From NCBI RefSeq assembly GCF_000745485.1, contig NZ_KN050693.1:597995-661994 (forward strand): a stretch of DNA of 64,000 nucleotides, in the 5' to 3' direction. This DNA comes from Methanobacterium veterum (GTDB taxonomy: Archaea; Methanobacteriota; Methanobacteria; Methanobacteriales; Methanobacteriaceae). The stretch's first letter is position 1, and each line of letters begins with the position of its first letter. A model generated the notes under the pieces. The model was given only the letters and a program-made list of their open reading frames with translations, searched no databases and had not been told where the DNA came from. This document shows, in pieces, positions 25,861 through 36,333 of this stretch. The position numbers and the translations under genes are program-made.

Positions 25861-26070
25861 CATTATTGGTTTATTTTTTTCTCATTTATCCTTAATTTCT
25901 GTTTTTGCATTATATTTTTACCATACGAATTAGATTTAAAATGGGATTGTCATGAAATTATGATTTTAAAAGGGTAATGTCTATTTTATTTAAATATTAG
26001 GAGTTATAAAAGTACATATCATAATCTTCTTATTTAGTTATGAATAATGATAACACCTAAAGGTGATATA

Positions 26071-26937
26071 TTGAAAACAATTGTTAAATCGCCAGGTTCT
26101 GCAACAGTTATAAATGCTATAGCCACTGGTTGTGGTTCTGCATTTGGTATTAGACGTTATGTAACTGCAGAAGTGGAATTAAAATCATCAAATATAATAT
26201 GTAAGTCAGATAAAGATGTAGACACAAGTTTAATGGAGCTATGTGTTAAAAGCGTTCTCCATAAATTTGATATTGATACTGGAGTTAGAGTTAAAACATA
26301 TTCTGATCTTCCAGTTGCATCTGGACTTTCAAGCAGCAGTGCAACTTCAAATGCAGTTACTTGGGCCACTGTTTCAGCTTTATCAAAGGAATATGGTTCT
26401 GATTATCATATGTCGGATATAGACGTATTAAATTTAGCTATAGATGCCTCGTTAGAGGCGGGTGTTACTATTACAGGTGCATTTGACGATGCAAGTGCTT
26501 CCTTTTTTGGAGGATTAACTGTAACCGACAACATGAATCGAAAAATTTTGAAAAAGCAAGACATGGAAGAGCAAAATATATTAATATATATGCCAGATAA
26601 AAAATCACTTACTGCACAATCTGATATTTTGAAGATGAAACTTCTCTCACCTTATGTCAAGCTTGCATTTGACCAGGCTTTAAAAGGTGATATATATAAA
26701 GCTCTAACTTTAAATGGACTTTTATATTGTGCAGCTCTTGAATTTAATCCTAATATTGCCCTTGATGCATTAAGTGCAGGTGCAATTGCGGCCGGATTAT
26801 CCGGTACGGGGCCTTCGTTTGTAGCTGTAACTGATGATGACGCTTTAGATAATGTTTTAGACTCATGGAGCTCTTATGAAGGCAACATTATACATACTGA
26901 AGTTGATAATGAAGGCACGAAGGAAATTCTGAGTTAA
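26071..26937 (+). CDS. aroK: Archaeal shikimate kinase (GHMP superfamily)
   Basis: Phosphorylates shikimate in aromatic amino-acid synthesis; archaea use this GHMP-fold enzyme instead of the bacterial AroK. The P-loop-like GHMP motif is [15 protein letters not shown] and the C-terminal motif is [13 protein letters not shown] place the start at TTG 26071, preceded by AAAGGTGATA, giving a first strand [18 protein letters not shown] that fits the family; the ATG at 26047 has no ribosome site. It begins a run leading into chorismate mutase, which acts later in the same pathway. Confidence 0.92.
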   Translation: MKTIVKSPGSATVINAIATGCGSAFGIRRYVTAEVELKSSNIICKSDKDVDTSLMELCVKSVLHKFDIDTGVRVKTYSDLPVASGLSSSSATSNAVTWATVSALSKEYGSDYHMSDIDVLNLAIDASLEAGVTITGAFDDASASFFGGLTVTDNMNRKILKKQDMEEQNILIYMPDKKSLTAQSDILKMKLLSPYVKLAFDQALKGDIYKALTLNGLLYCAALEFNPNIALDALSAGAIAAGLSGTGPSFVAVTDDDALDNVLDSWSSYEGNIIHTEVDNEGTKEILS

Positions 26938-26972
26938 TAAGTCTCCTTTTTTAAACAAATTAAGGTGAAAAA

Positions 26973-27278
26973 GTGGATAGAGCAGAAGCTTTAAAAGTTC
27001 TTCAAGAATCTAGAGTCGCAATCGATAAAATAGATGAAGAACTAATATATTTAATAGAAAAAAGAACATCTCTTGCCAAGGATATTGTCAGTGCAAAAAT
27101 GGCTCTTGGTATGGATATAGAAGATAAGAAAAGAGAAGATTTTATTCAAGATAAAATTAAAAAGATCTCCAAACAGAAAGAAATAGATGGAGACTTCATC
27201 AATAAAATAATGAAAATTTTGATGGAATTAAGCAAAAAAGAACAAGAAAAAATACTTAGGAGGAATACTAATGGGTAA
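26973..27278 (+). CDS. Chorismate mutase (AroQ type)
   Basis: Converts chorismate to prephenate. A 101-residue all-helical AroQ-class protein: [31 protein letters not shown] is typical, with the catalytic Arg/Lys of helix 1 and the basic KREDF region. GTG start with AAGGTGA before it. It overlaps the S17e gene by 8 nt (ATGGGTAA), an unusual translational link between an amino-acid enzyme and a ribosomal protein. Confidence 0.9.
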   Translation: MDRAEALKVLQESRVAIDKIDEELIYLIEKRTSLAKDIVSAKMALGMDIEDKKREDFIQDKIKKISKQKEIDGDFINKIMKILMELSKKEQEKILRRNTNG

Positions 27279-27462
27279 CATAAGAACATCATTCGTAAAA
27301 AGAACTGCAAAAGAATTAGTAGAAACATATGAGGGTAAATTTACCACAGATTTTGATGAAAATAAAAAATTAGTAGAAGAATTTTCTACTGTAAGTACAA
27401 AACATCTTAGAAATAAAATTGCAGGATATGTAACTAGACTAGTAAAACAAGGACCTCAATAG
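27271..27462 (+). CDS. rps17e: 30S ribosomal protein S17e
   Basis: An archaeal/eukaryotic-type ribosomal protein of 63 residues: start [18 protein letters not shown] and closing [18 protein letters not shown] are diagnostic. The ATG lies inside the 3' end of the chorismate mutase gene. The aspartate kinase gene follows after 38 nt, so ribosomal and amino-acid genes may share a transcript. Confidence 0.97.
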   Translation: MGNIRTSFVKRTAKELVETYEGKFTTDFDENKKLVEEFSTVSTKHLRNKIAGYVTRLVKQGPQ

Positions 27463-27500
27463 ATCTTATAGATATCAATAGATTTCAGGTGTGACAGTTA

Positions 27501-28721
27501 ATGGGAATTATAGTGGCCAAGTTCGGAGGAACATCCGTTGGTAATGGTGAACGGATTAAAAAAGCAGCGCAATCAGTTGTAAATGAATACATGAAGGGTA
27601 AAAAGATGGTAGTTGTGGTATCTGCAATAAATAAAACGACAGATGAGTTTTTAAAAATTGTAGATACTGCTATGGGAAAATCTATAACAGACAAACAGCT
27701 TGCTGAAGTTGTTTCAATGGGAGAAATGACCAGTGTTAGAATATTTTCATCAACTATCGAATCTTTAGGTGTTAAATCCGAATATGTAGATCCATATGCA
27801 GATGCTTGGCCCGTAATTACTGATAACAATTTTTTAAGTGCAAAAATTAACTTTGAAGTAACAGAAGAAAAATCAAGCAAGATTAAAGAGATGGTAGATG
27901 AGGGAATAATTCCTGTAGTCTGCGGATACCTTGGAAAAAATGAATCAGGGAATATCACAACTTTAGGGCGAGGAGGAAGTGACATAACAGCATTCTTACT
28001 GGGGCACTGCCTCAAAGCTGAGGAAGTTATTATTGTAACTGATGTTGATGGAGTAATGTCTACAGATCCAAACAAACTTCTCTCTGCTAAAAAGCTTGAT
28101 AAAATTTCTGTTGAAGAAATGAGGGACCTTGCTACTCATGGAGCACAGGTATTACATCCTCATGCTTTGAAATACAAAGATCCAAAAATAGATGCTAAAA
28201 TAATTGGATATGAGAAAGGAGATTTATCTACTCCCGGGACTGAAATAATGGGTCCATCTAATAATGAATTAATTAAATGTGCGACCATAAACAGCGAACC
28301 TATATCTGTTATCGCTGTTGTTGGGGAAGAGATTTTAACAAAATCTGGAATTTTGTCAAAAATCACAGATACTCTTGCAAAACATAAAATTAACATCTAT
28401 GGAATTTCTACAGGTCAAAATTCCATAACTGTATTCGTTAATAAATCTGATTCAGACCGTGCTCATGAAGTTCTCCATGAGGTTGTTGTAACAACTGATG
28501 ATTTAAGTTCTCTTTCTCTGGGAAGAGAAATTGCAATGATAACTGTTGCAAGTCAGGATTTTATAGACACTCCTGGAGTAATAGCAGAAATAACTGAACC
28601 TTTACAAAAAAGTAAAATAAATATTGTTGAGATTTCTTCAAGTCAGACTTCTGTTGTTCTTTTTGTGGATTGGGATGATGGTAATAAGGCTTATGAACTT
28701 GTAAAAGGTGTCTTAAAATGA
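27501..28721 (+). CDS. lysC: Aspartate kinase
   Basis: First step from aspartate to lysine, threonine and methionine. The N-terminal kinase domain has [19 protein letters not shown] and VDGVMSTDP blocks; two ACT domains fill the C-terminus (from about residue 270: [10 protein letters not shown] and [13 protein letters not shown]), as in feedback-inhibited enzymes. Length 406 residues is normal. It overlaps dapA by 4 nt (ATGA), and dapB and asd follow. Confidence 0.96.
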   Translation: MGIIVAKFGGTSVGNGERIKKAAQSVVNEYMKGKKMVVVVSAINKTTDEFLKIVDTAMGKSITDKQLAEVVSMGEMTSVRIFSSTIESLGVKSEYVDPYADAWPVITDNNFLSAKINFEVTEEKSSKIKEMVDEGIIPVVCGYLGKNESGNITTLGRGGSDITAFLLGHCLKAEEVIIVTDVDGVMSTDPNKLLSAKKLDKISVEEMRDLATHGAQVLHPHALKYKDPKIDAKIIGYEKGDLSTPGTEIMGPSNNELIKCATINSEPISVIAVVGEEILTKSGILSKITDTLAKHKINIYGISTGQNSITVFVNKSDSDRAHEVLHEVVVTTDDLSSLSLGREIAMITVASQDFIDTPGVIAEITEPLQKSKINIVEISSSQTSVVLFVDWDDGNKAYELVKGVLK

Positions 28722-29611
28722 AATTTGAAGGTACGACCGTGGCTATGGTGACTCCATACACGAAAAACGATGAGATAGATGAAGAAGGGATTCGTGAAAA
28801 CATAAATTATTTGATAGAAAACGGCGTTAATGGGATATTAGCTGCAGGAACAACTGGTGAATCAGCTACAATATCTCACGATGAGCACAGAAAGCTGTTA
28901 GATATTTTAATTGATGAAGCTGATGGTAAAGTTACGACTATCGCCGGTGCGGGTAGTAATTCATCCAAGGAAGCTCTTGGGCTTGTTAAACATGCTGAAG
29001 ATATAGGTGCAGATGGAGCACTGGTTATAACACCTTATTACAATAAACCGCAGCAAAATGGCCTTTATGAGCATTATAAATTACTTTCAGAATCTACAAA
29101 TATTCCTATAATAGTTTACAATGTACCTTCAAGAACAGGTACAGATATAGACGTTGAAACTATAGGAAAAGTTGCAGAACTTGACAACATTGCTGCTATT
29201 AAAGAAGCAAACCCTGACCTGGATAAAGTATCTCAAATAATTAAAAAAATTGATGAAATAGGTAAAACTGATAAATTCGCAGTTCTATCTGGAAATGATG
29301 ATCTTACACTTCCTATGATAGCTTTGGGTGCAAAAGGAGTGATAAGTGTTGTTGCAAATGTTGATCCAGCGCGTATGAGCCAGCTGGTTAATTATGCATT
29401 GGAAGGGGACTTTGAATCTGCATCTGAATCCCATTACGAACTTTATGATCTCATGAAAGTTCTATTCATTGAGACAAACCCAGTCCCAGCAAAAACAGCT
29501 TTAAGTATGATGGGAAGGCCAGCAGGTAATGTAAGGATGCCTCTTGCACCTCTTAATGAGGAAAACAAGGCTAAATTAAAAGAAGTGCTTAAAAACCTTG
29601 ATTTAATTTAA
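28718..29611 (+). CDS. dapA: 4-hydroxy-tetrahydrodipicolinate synthase
   Basis: Condenses aspartate semialdehyde and pyruvate in lysine synthesis. A TIM-barrel enzyme of 297 residues. Family marks: [10 protein letters not shown], the tyrosine-containing YNVPSRTG loop and the Schiff-base lysine in AAIKEANPD. Translation is coupled to lysC by the ATGA overlap. Methanobacteria also need diaminopimelate-derived lysine for protein and pseudomurein cross-links. Confidence 0.96.
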   Translation: MKFEGTTVAMVTPYTKNDEIDEEGIRENINYLIENGVNGILAAGTTGESATISHDEHRKLLDILIDEADGKVTTIAGAGSNSSKEALGLVKHAEDIGADGALVITPYYNKPQQNGLYEHYKLLSESTNIPIIVYNVPSRTGTDIDVETIGKVAELDNIAAIKEANPDLDKVSQIIKKIDEIGKTDKFAVLSGNDDLTLPMIALGAKGVISVVANVDPARMSQLVNYALEGDFESASESHYELYDLMKVLFIETNPVPAKTALSMMGRPAGNVRMPLAPLNEENKAKLKEVLKNLDLI

Positions 29612-29828
29612 ATTATTATTTTTTAGCACATCCGTTAAAAACTATTATTTAATTTAATTTTTTATAATTACTCAAAAATTCCCTCAAAAACTATGTTTTT
29701 CGGGTTTTTTTATAATTTTTATAGGGAAGTTGGTAAAAATCAAAGATATTATGCCTGAAATAGAAAATTTTAGGTCGAAATCAATGATTTTCTGAATCAA
29801 AATATTAAATATTGGAGAGATTGATAAA

Positions 29829-30650
29829 ATGATTGGAGTGGCTGTAACAGGCGCAAGCGGAAGAATGGGTTCTAAAATAATTAGGACCATACTTGAACAG
29901 GATGATATGAAAGTTGTAGCAGCAATAGAAGCACCAAATACTCCTTTTGAGGGAAAGGATGTGGGTGAAGTAATCAGCGTGGGAACCCTAGGTGTTCCTG
30001 TAAACGGCGCTGAAAAACTTGCTGAAGTTCTAACTGAAAAGAAGCCAGATGTGCTTGTTGATTTTACTATAGCAAATGCAGCCGTAGGTACAATCAAAAC
30101 TTCCGCAGAATGTGGCGTTAATGTAGTTGTAGGTACAACTGGATTTTCAGACGAGCAAATGGAAGAAATGAAAAATGCTATAGAAAAAAATAATATTAAG
30201 GCAGTTATCGCTCCAAATATGGCAGTGGGTGTGAATGTATTCTTTAAAATCATTGCAGACCTTGCTAAAATCTTAAAAGATGATTATGATGTGGAGATAA
30301 TAGAAGCTCACCACAAGCATAAAGCTGATGCACCATCTGGAACTGCAGTTAAAGCATATGAAGTTCTGGCAGAGGCACTTGGAAGAGATACGAATGAATG
30401 CGGCGTCTACGGCAGGCAGGGAATGGTAGGTGCACGTACTCCTGAAGAGATCGGAATACATGCTGTCCGTGGTGGAGATATCGTTGGAGACCACACTGTA
30501 CTTTTTGCAGGTGAAGGAGAAAGAATTGAAATTGTCCACAGAGCACACAGCAGGCAGGCATTTGTATCTGGAGTAATTAAAGCAGTAAGATATGTTGTTG
30601 GTGCTTCGAAGAAAATAAGTGATATGGGAGATGTTCTCGGTATAAAATAA
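29829..30650 (+). CDS. dapB: 4-hydroxy-tetrahydrodipicolinate reductase
   Basis: Reduces the DapA product. N-terminal nucleotide fold VAVTGASGRMGSKI and the catalytic signature EAHHKHKADAPSGTA are present. The 273-residue length is normal. The ATG 29829 lies 217 nt after dapA, so it may have its own promoter; AT-rich DNA lies between. The next gene is an unexpected PLD/OB-fold protein rather than asd. Confidence 0.96.
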   Translation: MIGVAVTGASGRMGSKIIRTILEQDDMKVVAAIEAPNTPFEGKDVGEVISVGTLGVPVNGAEKLAEVLTEKKPDVLVDFTIANAAVGTIKTSAECGVNVVVGTTGFSDEQMEEMKNAIEKNNIKAVIAPNMAVGVNVFFKIIADLAKILKDDYDVEIIEAHHKHKADAPSGTAVKAYEVLAEALGRDTNECGVYGRQGMVGARTPEEIGIHAVRGGDIVGDHTVLFAGEGERIEIVHRAHSRQAFVSGVIKAVRYVVGASKKISDMGDVLGIK

Positions 30651-30703
30651 AAAAATAATTTGCTTATTTTATATGATATTTTTATTTTTTTATAGGGGGA
30701 TAT

Positions 30704-31861
30704 ATGCTTTTTAAGAAACGTGAACCAGTAACTGAATTTGTTCCAACTTTCTTAAAGGAAGACCGTTCTGCTTTAAGAAAGATTCATGAAATGATAAGTG
30801 GTGCACAAAATCATATTTATATTGTATATCCGTGGATCACGCTTGGTGAGGAATTTATCATTCCTTTTGAAAATGCTTTATCTAATAATAAAGATGTAGA
30901 AGTATATCTTATCACTAAACTGGAAAAAGAAGATGTATTTCGAAGGCTGCATCAATTAGATGATGTTGAAAGGTGGAAAAGTATTTTCGGTGATAATATA
31001 TCTATAAAATACAATAATAATCTTCATGCAAAGATGATAATTGTCGATGACACTGAAATGATTGCTGGATCTTCAAATCTAACTGGAAGCGGTCTTGGAT
31101 CATCTAGAGATTATGAAGGAAAGCCCCAGATCGAAGCAAATATTTATACAAATGACCGAAAAGCTGTAGAAAATGGAGTAGGTTTTTTTGTCAGGCTATG
31201 GAGCCATAAAACTTCAAATAAATATGCTGATAATGAATATGTGTTATCATGTAAATCTTACCATCTATCTGGGATATATCAAAGATACAGAAAGGACTTT
31301 GATAAAATAGTGAATCAGGAGAAGATGCGGGTAAAGGACGATGGAACTTTAAAGTTTAATGGAATTTTAGGTTATTTGGATAGTAAAAAGGCGTATGTTT
31401 TGGGAAAAACAAGGAAAGATATTGCCGTGAAACTTTTGCGAGATAGCAGAAGTTTGAATTCATCTAAAATTGGTGATGAAGTAGAAATTTCAGGCAAATT
31501 TAACAGGATAGAAGGACATAGCGAGTTCATAATAAAAGAATTATCAAAGGGTACTGATGAATTTAACATAAATAATTTGAGGCTAGGTTTAAGTAAAATT
31601 AGGATAAATGGAGAAGTTGTAAGTATAGAAGAAGTAATTGAAATGGAGACTAAGTACGGCAGTAAAGTGTTAACACTTGTTAAAATTAAAGATAACACTG
31701 GAGATATCACTTTAGAGCTTTGGGATAATATAATTCCGAGTGGAAAACTTAAATGTGGTATCAAGCTGGAAATAACAAACGGCTATACAAAGGTCCATGA
31801 AGGAGAATTAAGATTAGGACTTCAAAAGAACGACGGAAAAATAAAGTTATTAGGTGTATAA
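30704..31861 (+). CDS. Phospholipase-D-like protein with C-terminal OB fold
   Basis: Residues 1 to about 190 form a PLD-superfamily domain with one HxK motif: LHAKMIIVDD (His108, Lys110, Asp114) then GSSNLTGSG. A single motif implies an active dimer, as in bacterial Nuc-type nucleases. Residues about 280-385 look like an OB-fold of the nucleic-acid-binding type (RINGEVVSIEEVIE, LVKIKDNTGDITLELWDN). Nuclease or nucleic-acid repair activity is therefore likely. It lies between dapB and asd on the same strand, with ribosome site GGGGGATAT; no link to lysine metabolism is obvious. Confidence 0.8.
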   Translation: MLFKKREPVTEFVPTFLKEDRSALRKIHEMISGAQNHIYIVYPWITLGEEFIIPFENALSNNKDVEVYLITKLEKEDVFRRLHQLDDVERWKSIFGDNISIKYNNNLHAKMIIVDDTEMIAGSSNLTGSGLGSSRDYEGKPQIEANIYTNDRKAVENGVGFFVRLWSHKTSNKYADNEYVLSCKSYHLSGIYQRYRKDFDKIVNQEKMRVKDDGTLKFNGILGYLDSKKAYVLGKTRKDIAVKLLRDSRSLNSSKIGDEVEISGKFNRIEGHSEFIIKELSKGTDEFNINNLRLGLSKIRINGEVVSIEEVIEMETKYGSKVLTLVKIKDNTGDITLELWDNIIPSGKLKCGIKLEITNGYTKVHEGELRLGLQKNDGKIKLLGV

Positions 31862-31982
31862 ATTTATAGTAGATAACATAAATTATTAGATATATTTAGT
31901 AAATTAAAGATAATATGACATAAATAAAATGGAAAGTCATTTCTAGGATATTTTGTTATGAATCTGTATTATAGGTGATTAT

Positions 31983-33026
31983 ATGGTAAACGTAGGTATT
32001 CTCGGAGCAACTGGAATGGTTGGGCAGAGATTCATCGAACTTTTGGCAGATCATCCAAAGTTTGAAATCACTGCTCTTACAGCATCTGCAAGATCAGCAG
32101 GAAAAAGATATGAAGACGCCGCAACTTGGTATCTTGATAGTTCGATACCAGAAAGTGTTAAAGATATTACTGTAGTTGATACAGACCCTAAAGAAACTAA
32201 AGATGTTGATATTGTGTTTTCTGCGCTTCCAGCAGATACTGCAGCGATTGTTGAGCCGAAGTTTGCCAAATCATGTATTGTAGCATCAAATGCAAGTGCA
32301 ATGAGAATGGAGCCCGATGTTCCCCTGGTGATACCTGAAGTTAACCCTGAACATCTGGATTTAGTAGAAATTCAACAAAAAAACAGAGGATGGGATGGAT
32401 TCATAGTAACAAATCCTAACTGTTCAACTATAGCTTTAACTCTCACTTTAAAACCGCTTTATGATCAGTATAACATAAAAAGGGTGTATGTTTCAACCAT
32501 GCAGGCGGTTTCTGGAGCGGGTTATAATGGTGTTCCTTCAATGGCAATAGTGGATAATCTCGTGCCTTTTATCGGCGGCGAAGAAGAGAAAATGGAATCT
32601 GAAACACTTCACCTGCTTGGTGAATTTGATGGAGAATCTGTAGTCCCTGCGCCATTCGGATTAAGTGCTTCCTGTCACAGGGTTGCTGTTGTTGATGGGC
32701 ATACTGAAGCTGTTTTCATTGAAATGGAAGATGATTTGGAAATTGAAGATGTTAAAAACCAAATGGGTAATTTCAAAGGCCTTCCACAAAAGTTAGATCT
32801 CCACTCTGCACCAAAAAACCCTGTTGTAATTAGGGAAGAAGAAAACAGGCCACAGCCAAGAATGGACAGGAATGCGGATAATGGTATGGCTGTAACTGTT
32901 GGAAGATTAAGGAAAGATGCTGCATTTGATAACAGTCTCAGATATGTACTAGTTGGGCATAACACCATAAGAGGTGCCGCTGGCGCTTCCATTTTGAATG
33001 CTGAACTTATTTCTGAGATAATGTAG
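31983..33026 (+). CDS. asd: Aspartate-semialdehyde dehydrogenase
   Basis: Second step of the aspartate pathway. N-terminal [17 protein letters not shown] is the NADP fold. The catalytic cysteine lies in [11 protein letters not shown], and [11 protein letters not shown] is the substrate-binding block. The 347-residue length and the absence of the insert found in bacterial forms fit the archaeal/fungal-type enzyme. Completes lysC-dapA-dapB in this locus. Confidence 0.95.
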   Translation: MVNVGILGATGMVGQRFIELLADHPKFEITALTASARSAGKRYEDAATWYLDSSIPESVKDITVVDTDPKETKDVDIVFSALPADTAAIVEPKFAKSCIVASNASAMRMEPDVPLVIPEVNPEHLDLVEIQQKNRGWDGFIVTNPNCSTIALTLTLKPLYDQYNIKRVYVSTMQAVSGAGYNGVPSMAIVDNLVPFIGGEEEKMESETLHLLGEFDGESVVPAPFGLSASCHRVAVVDGHTEAVFIEMEDDLEIEDVKNQMGNFKGLPQKLDLHSAPKNPVVIREEENRPQPRMDRNADNGMAVTVGRLRKDAAFDNSLRYVLVGHNTIRGAAGASILNAELISEIM

Positions 33027-33412
33027 TTGTATACTTGGGAATCTCATGCGTTTATAGTTTCTAGAGATTCTCAATGTGTAAAATAGTTAAATCTGATATT
33101 TTGGTGCTTGGCAGAGTTTCACTTTCTTTTAATTTTTAGTAATAATTCTCTGATTTTTATATAACACTTGTTTATTAACTTATTACCTTTTTAAGCTATG
33201 CATAACATTTAATTTTTTAAATAACTTATAACAAATATATGGATAAGTAATATAACAAATATGGGGATTTAATTAGGATAAATTTTATATATACCCTTTT
33301 TTAAATAGGGACTATACTCACAATTTAGTTGAAATAATATAAATTATACGTGATTATATTCACAGAAATGGATATTTTTTGTGATATAAATTGAATAACC
33401 ATGGGGAATTTT
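33027..33412. other. Intergenic region with a hairpin and a promoter
   Basis: GAATCTC and GAGATTC (33039-33045, 33064-33070) form a stem just after asd, a possible terminator or processing site. TTTTATATATACCC near 33281 is a good TATA box for the next gene. No reading frame is seen. Confidence 0.4.
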
Positions 33413-33964
33413 ATGCGAGAATCGTACAATATTTTTTGTATCACTTTAATTTTAACTATCTTAATTGTAAGTATATTTTCAGTATATGCAGATGATTCTA
33501 ATTCCTCAAATATAACTGGAAATAGCACATCAACTAATATTACAAAAACAAATGTAACAAAGAATGCTGCAGTTCAACCAATGTCTATATGGGTGAGTGT
33601 CACTGAAACTCCATCAACTATCAATTTTGGAAGTTTAATGGCTGATGGTGTTGAACATACATATATCAATGCTACAAATGTTACTGTAAGCGCAGTGGGA
33701 ATAACTGCTAGTCTTTATGTTAGTGCAAGTGGTGATTTTAAAAGCGGCAGTAATAGTATCCCATTAAGTAATTTTAAATATACTTCTCCTGATTCAAGTT
33801 CTACTACAACCAAAAAATCGTTTACTACGAGTAATGAGTTAGTAGGGACGTATGCTTATTTACTTGTTGGTAGTAAGACCTATCATATGAATTATTTTTT
33901 AACAATTCCTGAAGGTACTGAACCTGGTACTTACACCACAAAAATCACTTATACAGCTACTTAA
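33413..33964 (+). CDS. Secreted WxL-like surface protein A
   Basis: A signal peptide occupies residues 1-27 (YNIFCITLILTILIVSIFSVYA), followed by an Asn/Thr/Ser-rich, probably glycosylated stretch and a beta-sandwich domain. The closing block (FLTIPEGTEPGTYTTKITYTA) is shared with the next gene (LMIPTGTEAGSYTNTITYTA) and recalls the end of WxL-type wall-binding domains. Start is ATG 33413 with GGGG six bases before it; ATG 33401 lies in that site. Function likely surface attachment; WxL relationship is an inference from pattern. Confidence 0.6.
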   Translation: MRESYNIFCITLILTILIVSIFSVYADDSNSSNITGNSTSTNITKTNVTKNAAVQPMSIWVSVTETPSTINFGSLMADGVEHTYINATNVTVSAVGITASLYVSASGDFKSGSNSIPLSNFKYTSPDSSSTTTKKSFTTSNELVGTYAYLLVGSKTYHMNYFLTIPEGTEPGTYTTKITYTAT

Positions 33965-34280
33965 AAATTTTAATTTTAATTTATGATTTTCATTAACATT
34001 ACTAATTTTGTTAAATTTATTAATATGACAACCTTAAACTCTTTTTAATGAGCTTCTTATTTGATTAATTCAGTTATATGGGAATACTTTTTATTATATA
34101 AGTTAATACATTAAATAACATTGGATTTAATACAATTTAATTGATTTAATATTAATTAAGAAGTATAAATACGTTATTATTAAATTTTAAGTTTGTATAT
34201 ATCCTATTTCACAAAAACAGGACATTATATTTATATATAATGATCGCAATATCTCATTCTAATTGATATTCAGTTATAAC

Positions 34281-34300
34281 TTAGTGATAATCGTCACTAA
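34281..34300. promoter_or_regulatory. Inverted repeat upstream of surface protein B
   Basis: TTAGTGA-TAATCG-TCACTAA, a perfect 7-bp-arm repeat. A TATA-like TTTATATATAAT lies about 40 nt upstream, so the repeat falls shortly after the expected transcription start. It is a likely operator or leader stem. The rest of this 389-nt gap is AT-rich. Confidence 0.5.
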
Positions 34301-34353
34301 TTGGATACAACGATAGCTATATAATTATTATATTAATAAGGACGTGATTAATA

Positions 34354-34866
34354 ATGAATCAAAAAATAGTAGGATTAATCCCTTTAATCGCTGCAATGAT
34401 GTTTGTAGCAGTTTTTGCAGTGGGGGACAATCAAGTGGCCGCAGCATCTACAGCAGATCAAACTGCAACTGTAACTGTCAATCAAAATATTGCTTTAAGT
34501 GTTAACACTCCAAGTATAGCATATTCTGGAAATGATGGATCTTACGCAACCAGTGATGAATATACTCTTTCAAATGATGGAAACGTAAAAATAAACGTGT
34601 ATGCGAAGCTTGAAAATGAAAACTTTGCAGGTTCAGATCCTATTGACACATCAGGAACTAATATTTTCCAGATAGAAAATGATGCAAGTTCCTGGACAGA
34701 TATTCACACTGCAGCTAGTGGTGCAGGAACAATATTAACCTCTACTAAATTAGACACTGCAAAACATGGCAGTAACACATTAGATACACTGCAGCGTTTA
34801 ATGATACCAACTGGAACAGAAGCAGGTTCTTACACTAACACTATAACTTATACCGCTGTAGCATAA
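34354..34866 (+). CDS. Secreted WxL-like surface protein B
   Basis: A 170-residue secreted protein: signal peptide at 4-32 (IVGLIPLIAAMMFVAVFAV... AAAS) and a Thr/Ser/Asn-rich beta-sandwich body. The closing motif LMIPTGTEAGSYTNTITYTA matches surface protein A. It has only one tryptophan. With the membrane-anchored gene downstream it recalls the WxL/DUF916 gene sets of Gram-positive bacteria. Its own inverted-repeat operator and a T-rich terminator suggest separate transcription. Confidence 0.6.
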   Translation: MNQKIVGLIPLIAAMMFVAVFAVGDNQVAAASTADQTATVTVNQNIALSVNTPSIAYSGNDGSYATSDEYTLSNDGNVKINVYAKLENENFAGSDPIDTSGTNIFQIENDASSWTDIHTAASGAGTILTSTKLDTAKHGSNTLDTLQRLMIPTGTEAGSYTNTITYTAVA

Positions 34867-34869
34867 AAT

Positions 34870-34891
34870 TAAAAAAAATATTTTTTTTTTT
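34870..34891 (+). terminator. T-rich terminator after surface protein B
   Basis: An A-run is followed by twelve consecutive T residues directly after the stop codon. Archaeal RNA polymerase terminates at such T-runs. Confidence 0.55.
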
Positions 34892-34980
34892 TAGTTTTAT
34901 TTATTTTTAAGAAATCTATAAATATTCATAAATTCTATTTTTTTTAGTTACAGATCATTTAATAGATCTGGAGGTACATG

Positions 34981-35898
34981 ATGATTTCAGGAAAAGTAAA
35001 GAAGTTTTCATTTGTTATATTAGTTTTAATCGTGTTAATTAGTCTTATTGGATCAGCTTATGGTGCAGGGCTTAGAGCTTCTCCACCAGAATTTAAATAT
35101 AATTTAACATCATCTCAAACTGTTACTGGACAGGTAACTGTTACAAATATAGGCGACGTACCAATGAATGTGACGGTTAATAAAAAAAGATTATTAATGG
35201 ATAGTATCCATCTGCTTTATTCTGATGGAGGAATTGCAACATGGATATCTGTTAATCCAACAAATTTTACATTAGCTCCTGGAGCTAGTAAAGTTGTATC
35301 ATTTACTGTTAAAGCGCCATCGACTATAAATTATTCTGATGCAGAAGGAGCTCTAATTATTGGAGGTCTCCCAATACAATCTCAGAATAATAATAACTCA
35401 ACTTTCTCCAGTTTAGCTATAAAGCAGGGCATAGAACTTGTTATTAAGATAATAGCTGGTCTTCCAGGTCCAATAATTGAATCAATACAGATGCTTCAGC
35501 ATAGTGCACCTACAATCCTTCTTTCGTACATGCCTGGTGATTTTACATACCAGCTGAACAATAATGGAACAGTAGTTGCAAATATGAATGGAAGTATAGA
35601 GATTAATGGTTTATTAAGTAAACACAACGTGCCGATAAACGGCAGTGTTTATCCTGAAGATAATTATACTTTAACAGCACAGTGGACACCTGGATTTGCA
35701 GATTTTGGTCTTTATTCTGCTGATACAAACATAAACTATGGAAGATATCAGCAAGATAAGCTTCTTCAGGTCCATGATACAATTCTTGTAATTCCAGTAT
35801 GGCTAATTCTTATAATAATTCTAGCTGTAGCAATCTGGATTATCCGGAAAAAGGAAATTCAGTCTCCGATCAATATTAAAATAGAAAGGAAAAAATAA
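34981..35898 (+). CDS. Membrane-anchored surface protein, DUF916-like
   Basis: Signal peptide at residues 5-27 (FSFVILVLIVLISLIGSAYG), an Ig-like N-terminal domain (LRASPPEFKYNLTSSQTVTG and TVTNIGDVPMNVTV), a second beta domain, and a C-terminal membrane helix (ILVIPVWLILIIILAVAIWII) followed by lysines. This outline fits DUF916-type partners of WxL proteins, which anchor them to the cell surface. Either ATG 34978 or 34981 is possible; the latter is better spaced from GGAGGT. It follows two small WxL-like secreted proteins, supporting a common surface complex. Confidence 0.6.
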   Translation: MISGKVKKFSFVILVLIVLISLIGSAYGAGLRASPPEFKYNLTSSQTVTGQVTVTNIGDVPMNVTVNKKRLLMDSIHLLYSDGGIATWISVNPTNFTLAPGASKVVSFTVKAPSTINYSDAEGALIIGGLPIQSQNNNNSTFSSLAIKQGIELVIKIIAGLPGPIIESIQMLQHSAPTILLSYMPGDFTYQLNNNGTVVANMNGSIEINGLLSKHNVPINGSVYPEDNYTLTAQWTPGFADFGLYSADTNINYGRYQQDKLLQVHDTILVIPVWLILIIILAVAIWIIRKKEIQSPINIKIERKK

Positions 35899-35903
35899 TT
35901 CAC

Positions 35904-36230
35904 TCGAAAATTCTATGAATTTCCGGTACTCACAAAAACGAAGTTTTTGTGGCCGTAAAAAATCGGAGATTTTTCACATGTTGAAGGAAATGTTACACAT
36001 TTCCTGAACCCCAAAATCGAAGATTTTGAGGGCCCCGAAAATTCCTCAAAAATTCTTCGAATTTTTGGGGCATGTAAAACTTCGTTTTGCGGTTGCGAAG
36101 TGAAGCATGCAAAACTTCATTTTGATGCTGCAAAAATCAAAAAACCGTAGGTTTTTTGAAGGCTGTCAAAACTTTTAGTTTTTGACGCCGCGAAAATGAA
36201 ATTTTCGCAGGCTACGATTTTTGAGGGTTT
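35904..36230. repeat. Hairpin array 3 (about ten units)
   Basis: The longest array. Clear units include CACAAAAAC/GTTTTTGTG (loop GAA), GGAAATG/CATTTCC, CCAAAATC/GATTTTG, CAAAAATTC/GAATTTTTG (loop TTC), AAAAC/GTTTT, CAAAAAACC/GGTTTTTTG (loop GTA), GTCAAAAC/GTTTTTGAC and GCGAAAAT/ATTTTCGC (36190-36208). Linkers GGCC, GGGGCATG and GTTGAAGG/CCTGAAC recur in other arrays. It fills the gap between the DUF916-like and PAP2 genes. Confidence 0.8.
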
Positions 36231-36333
36231 TCTTTTACTATTACTATTTTTTTTAATTGAATTAGCTTTAAATCATATAAGAATTAATAGATAGTATAGT
36301 TCCTTGTTTTACTAATTAATATAGAGGGTACGC

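Noticed and set aside
29684..30253. 189-codon minus-strand frame over the dapB start
   Set aside because: Antisense to a clear DapB sequence, Ser/Thr/Ile-rich and without family similarity.
35904..36230. Hairpin arrays as CRISPR
   Set aside because: The units are palindromes of different sequence, not identical direct repeats with unique spacers of fixed length, and no cas gene is nearby.
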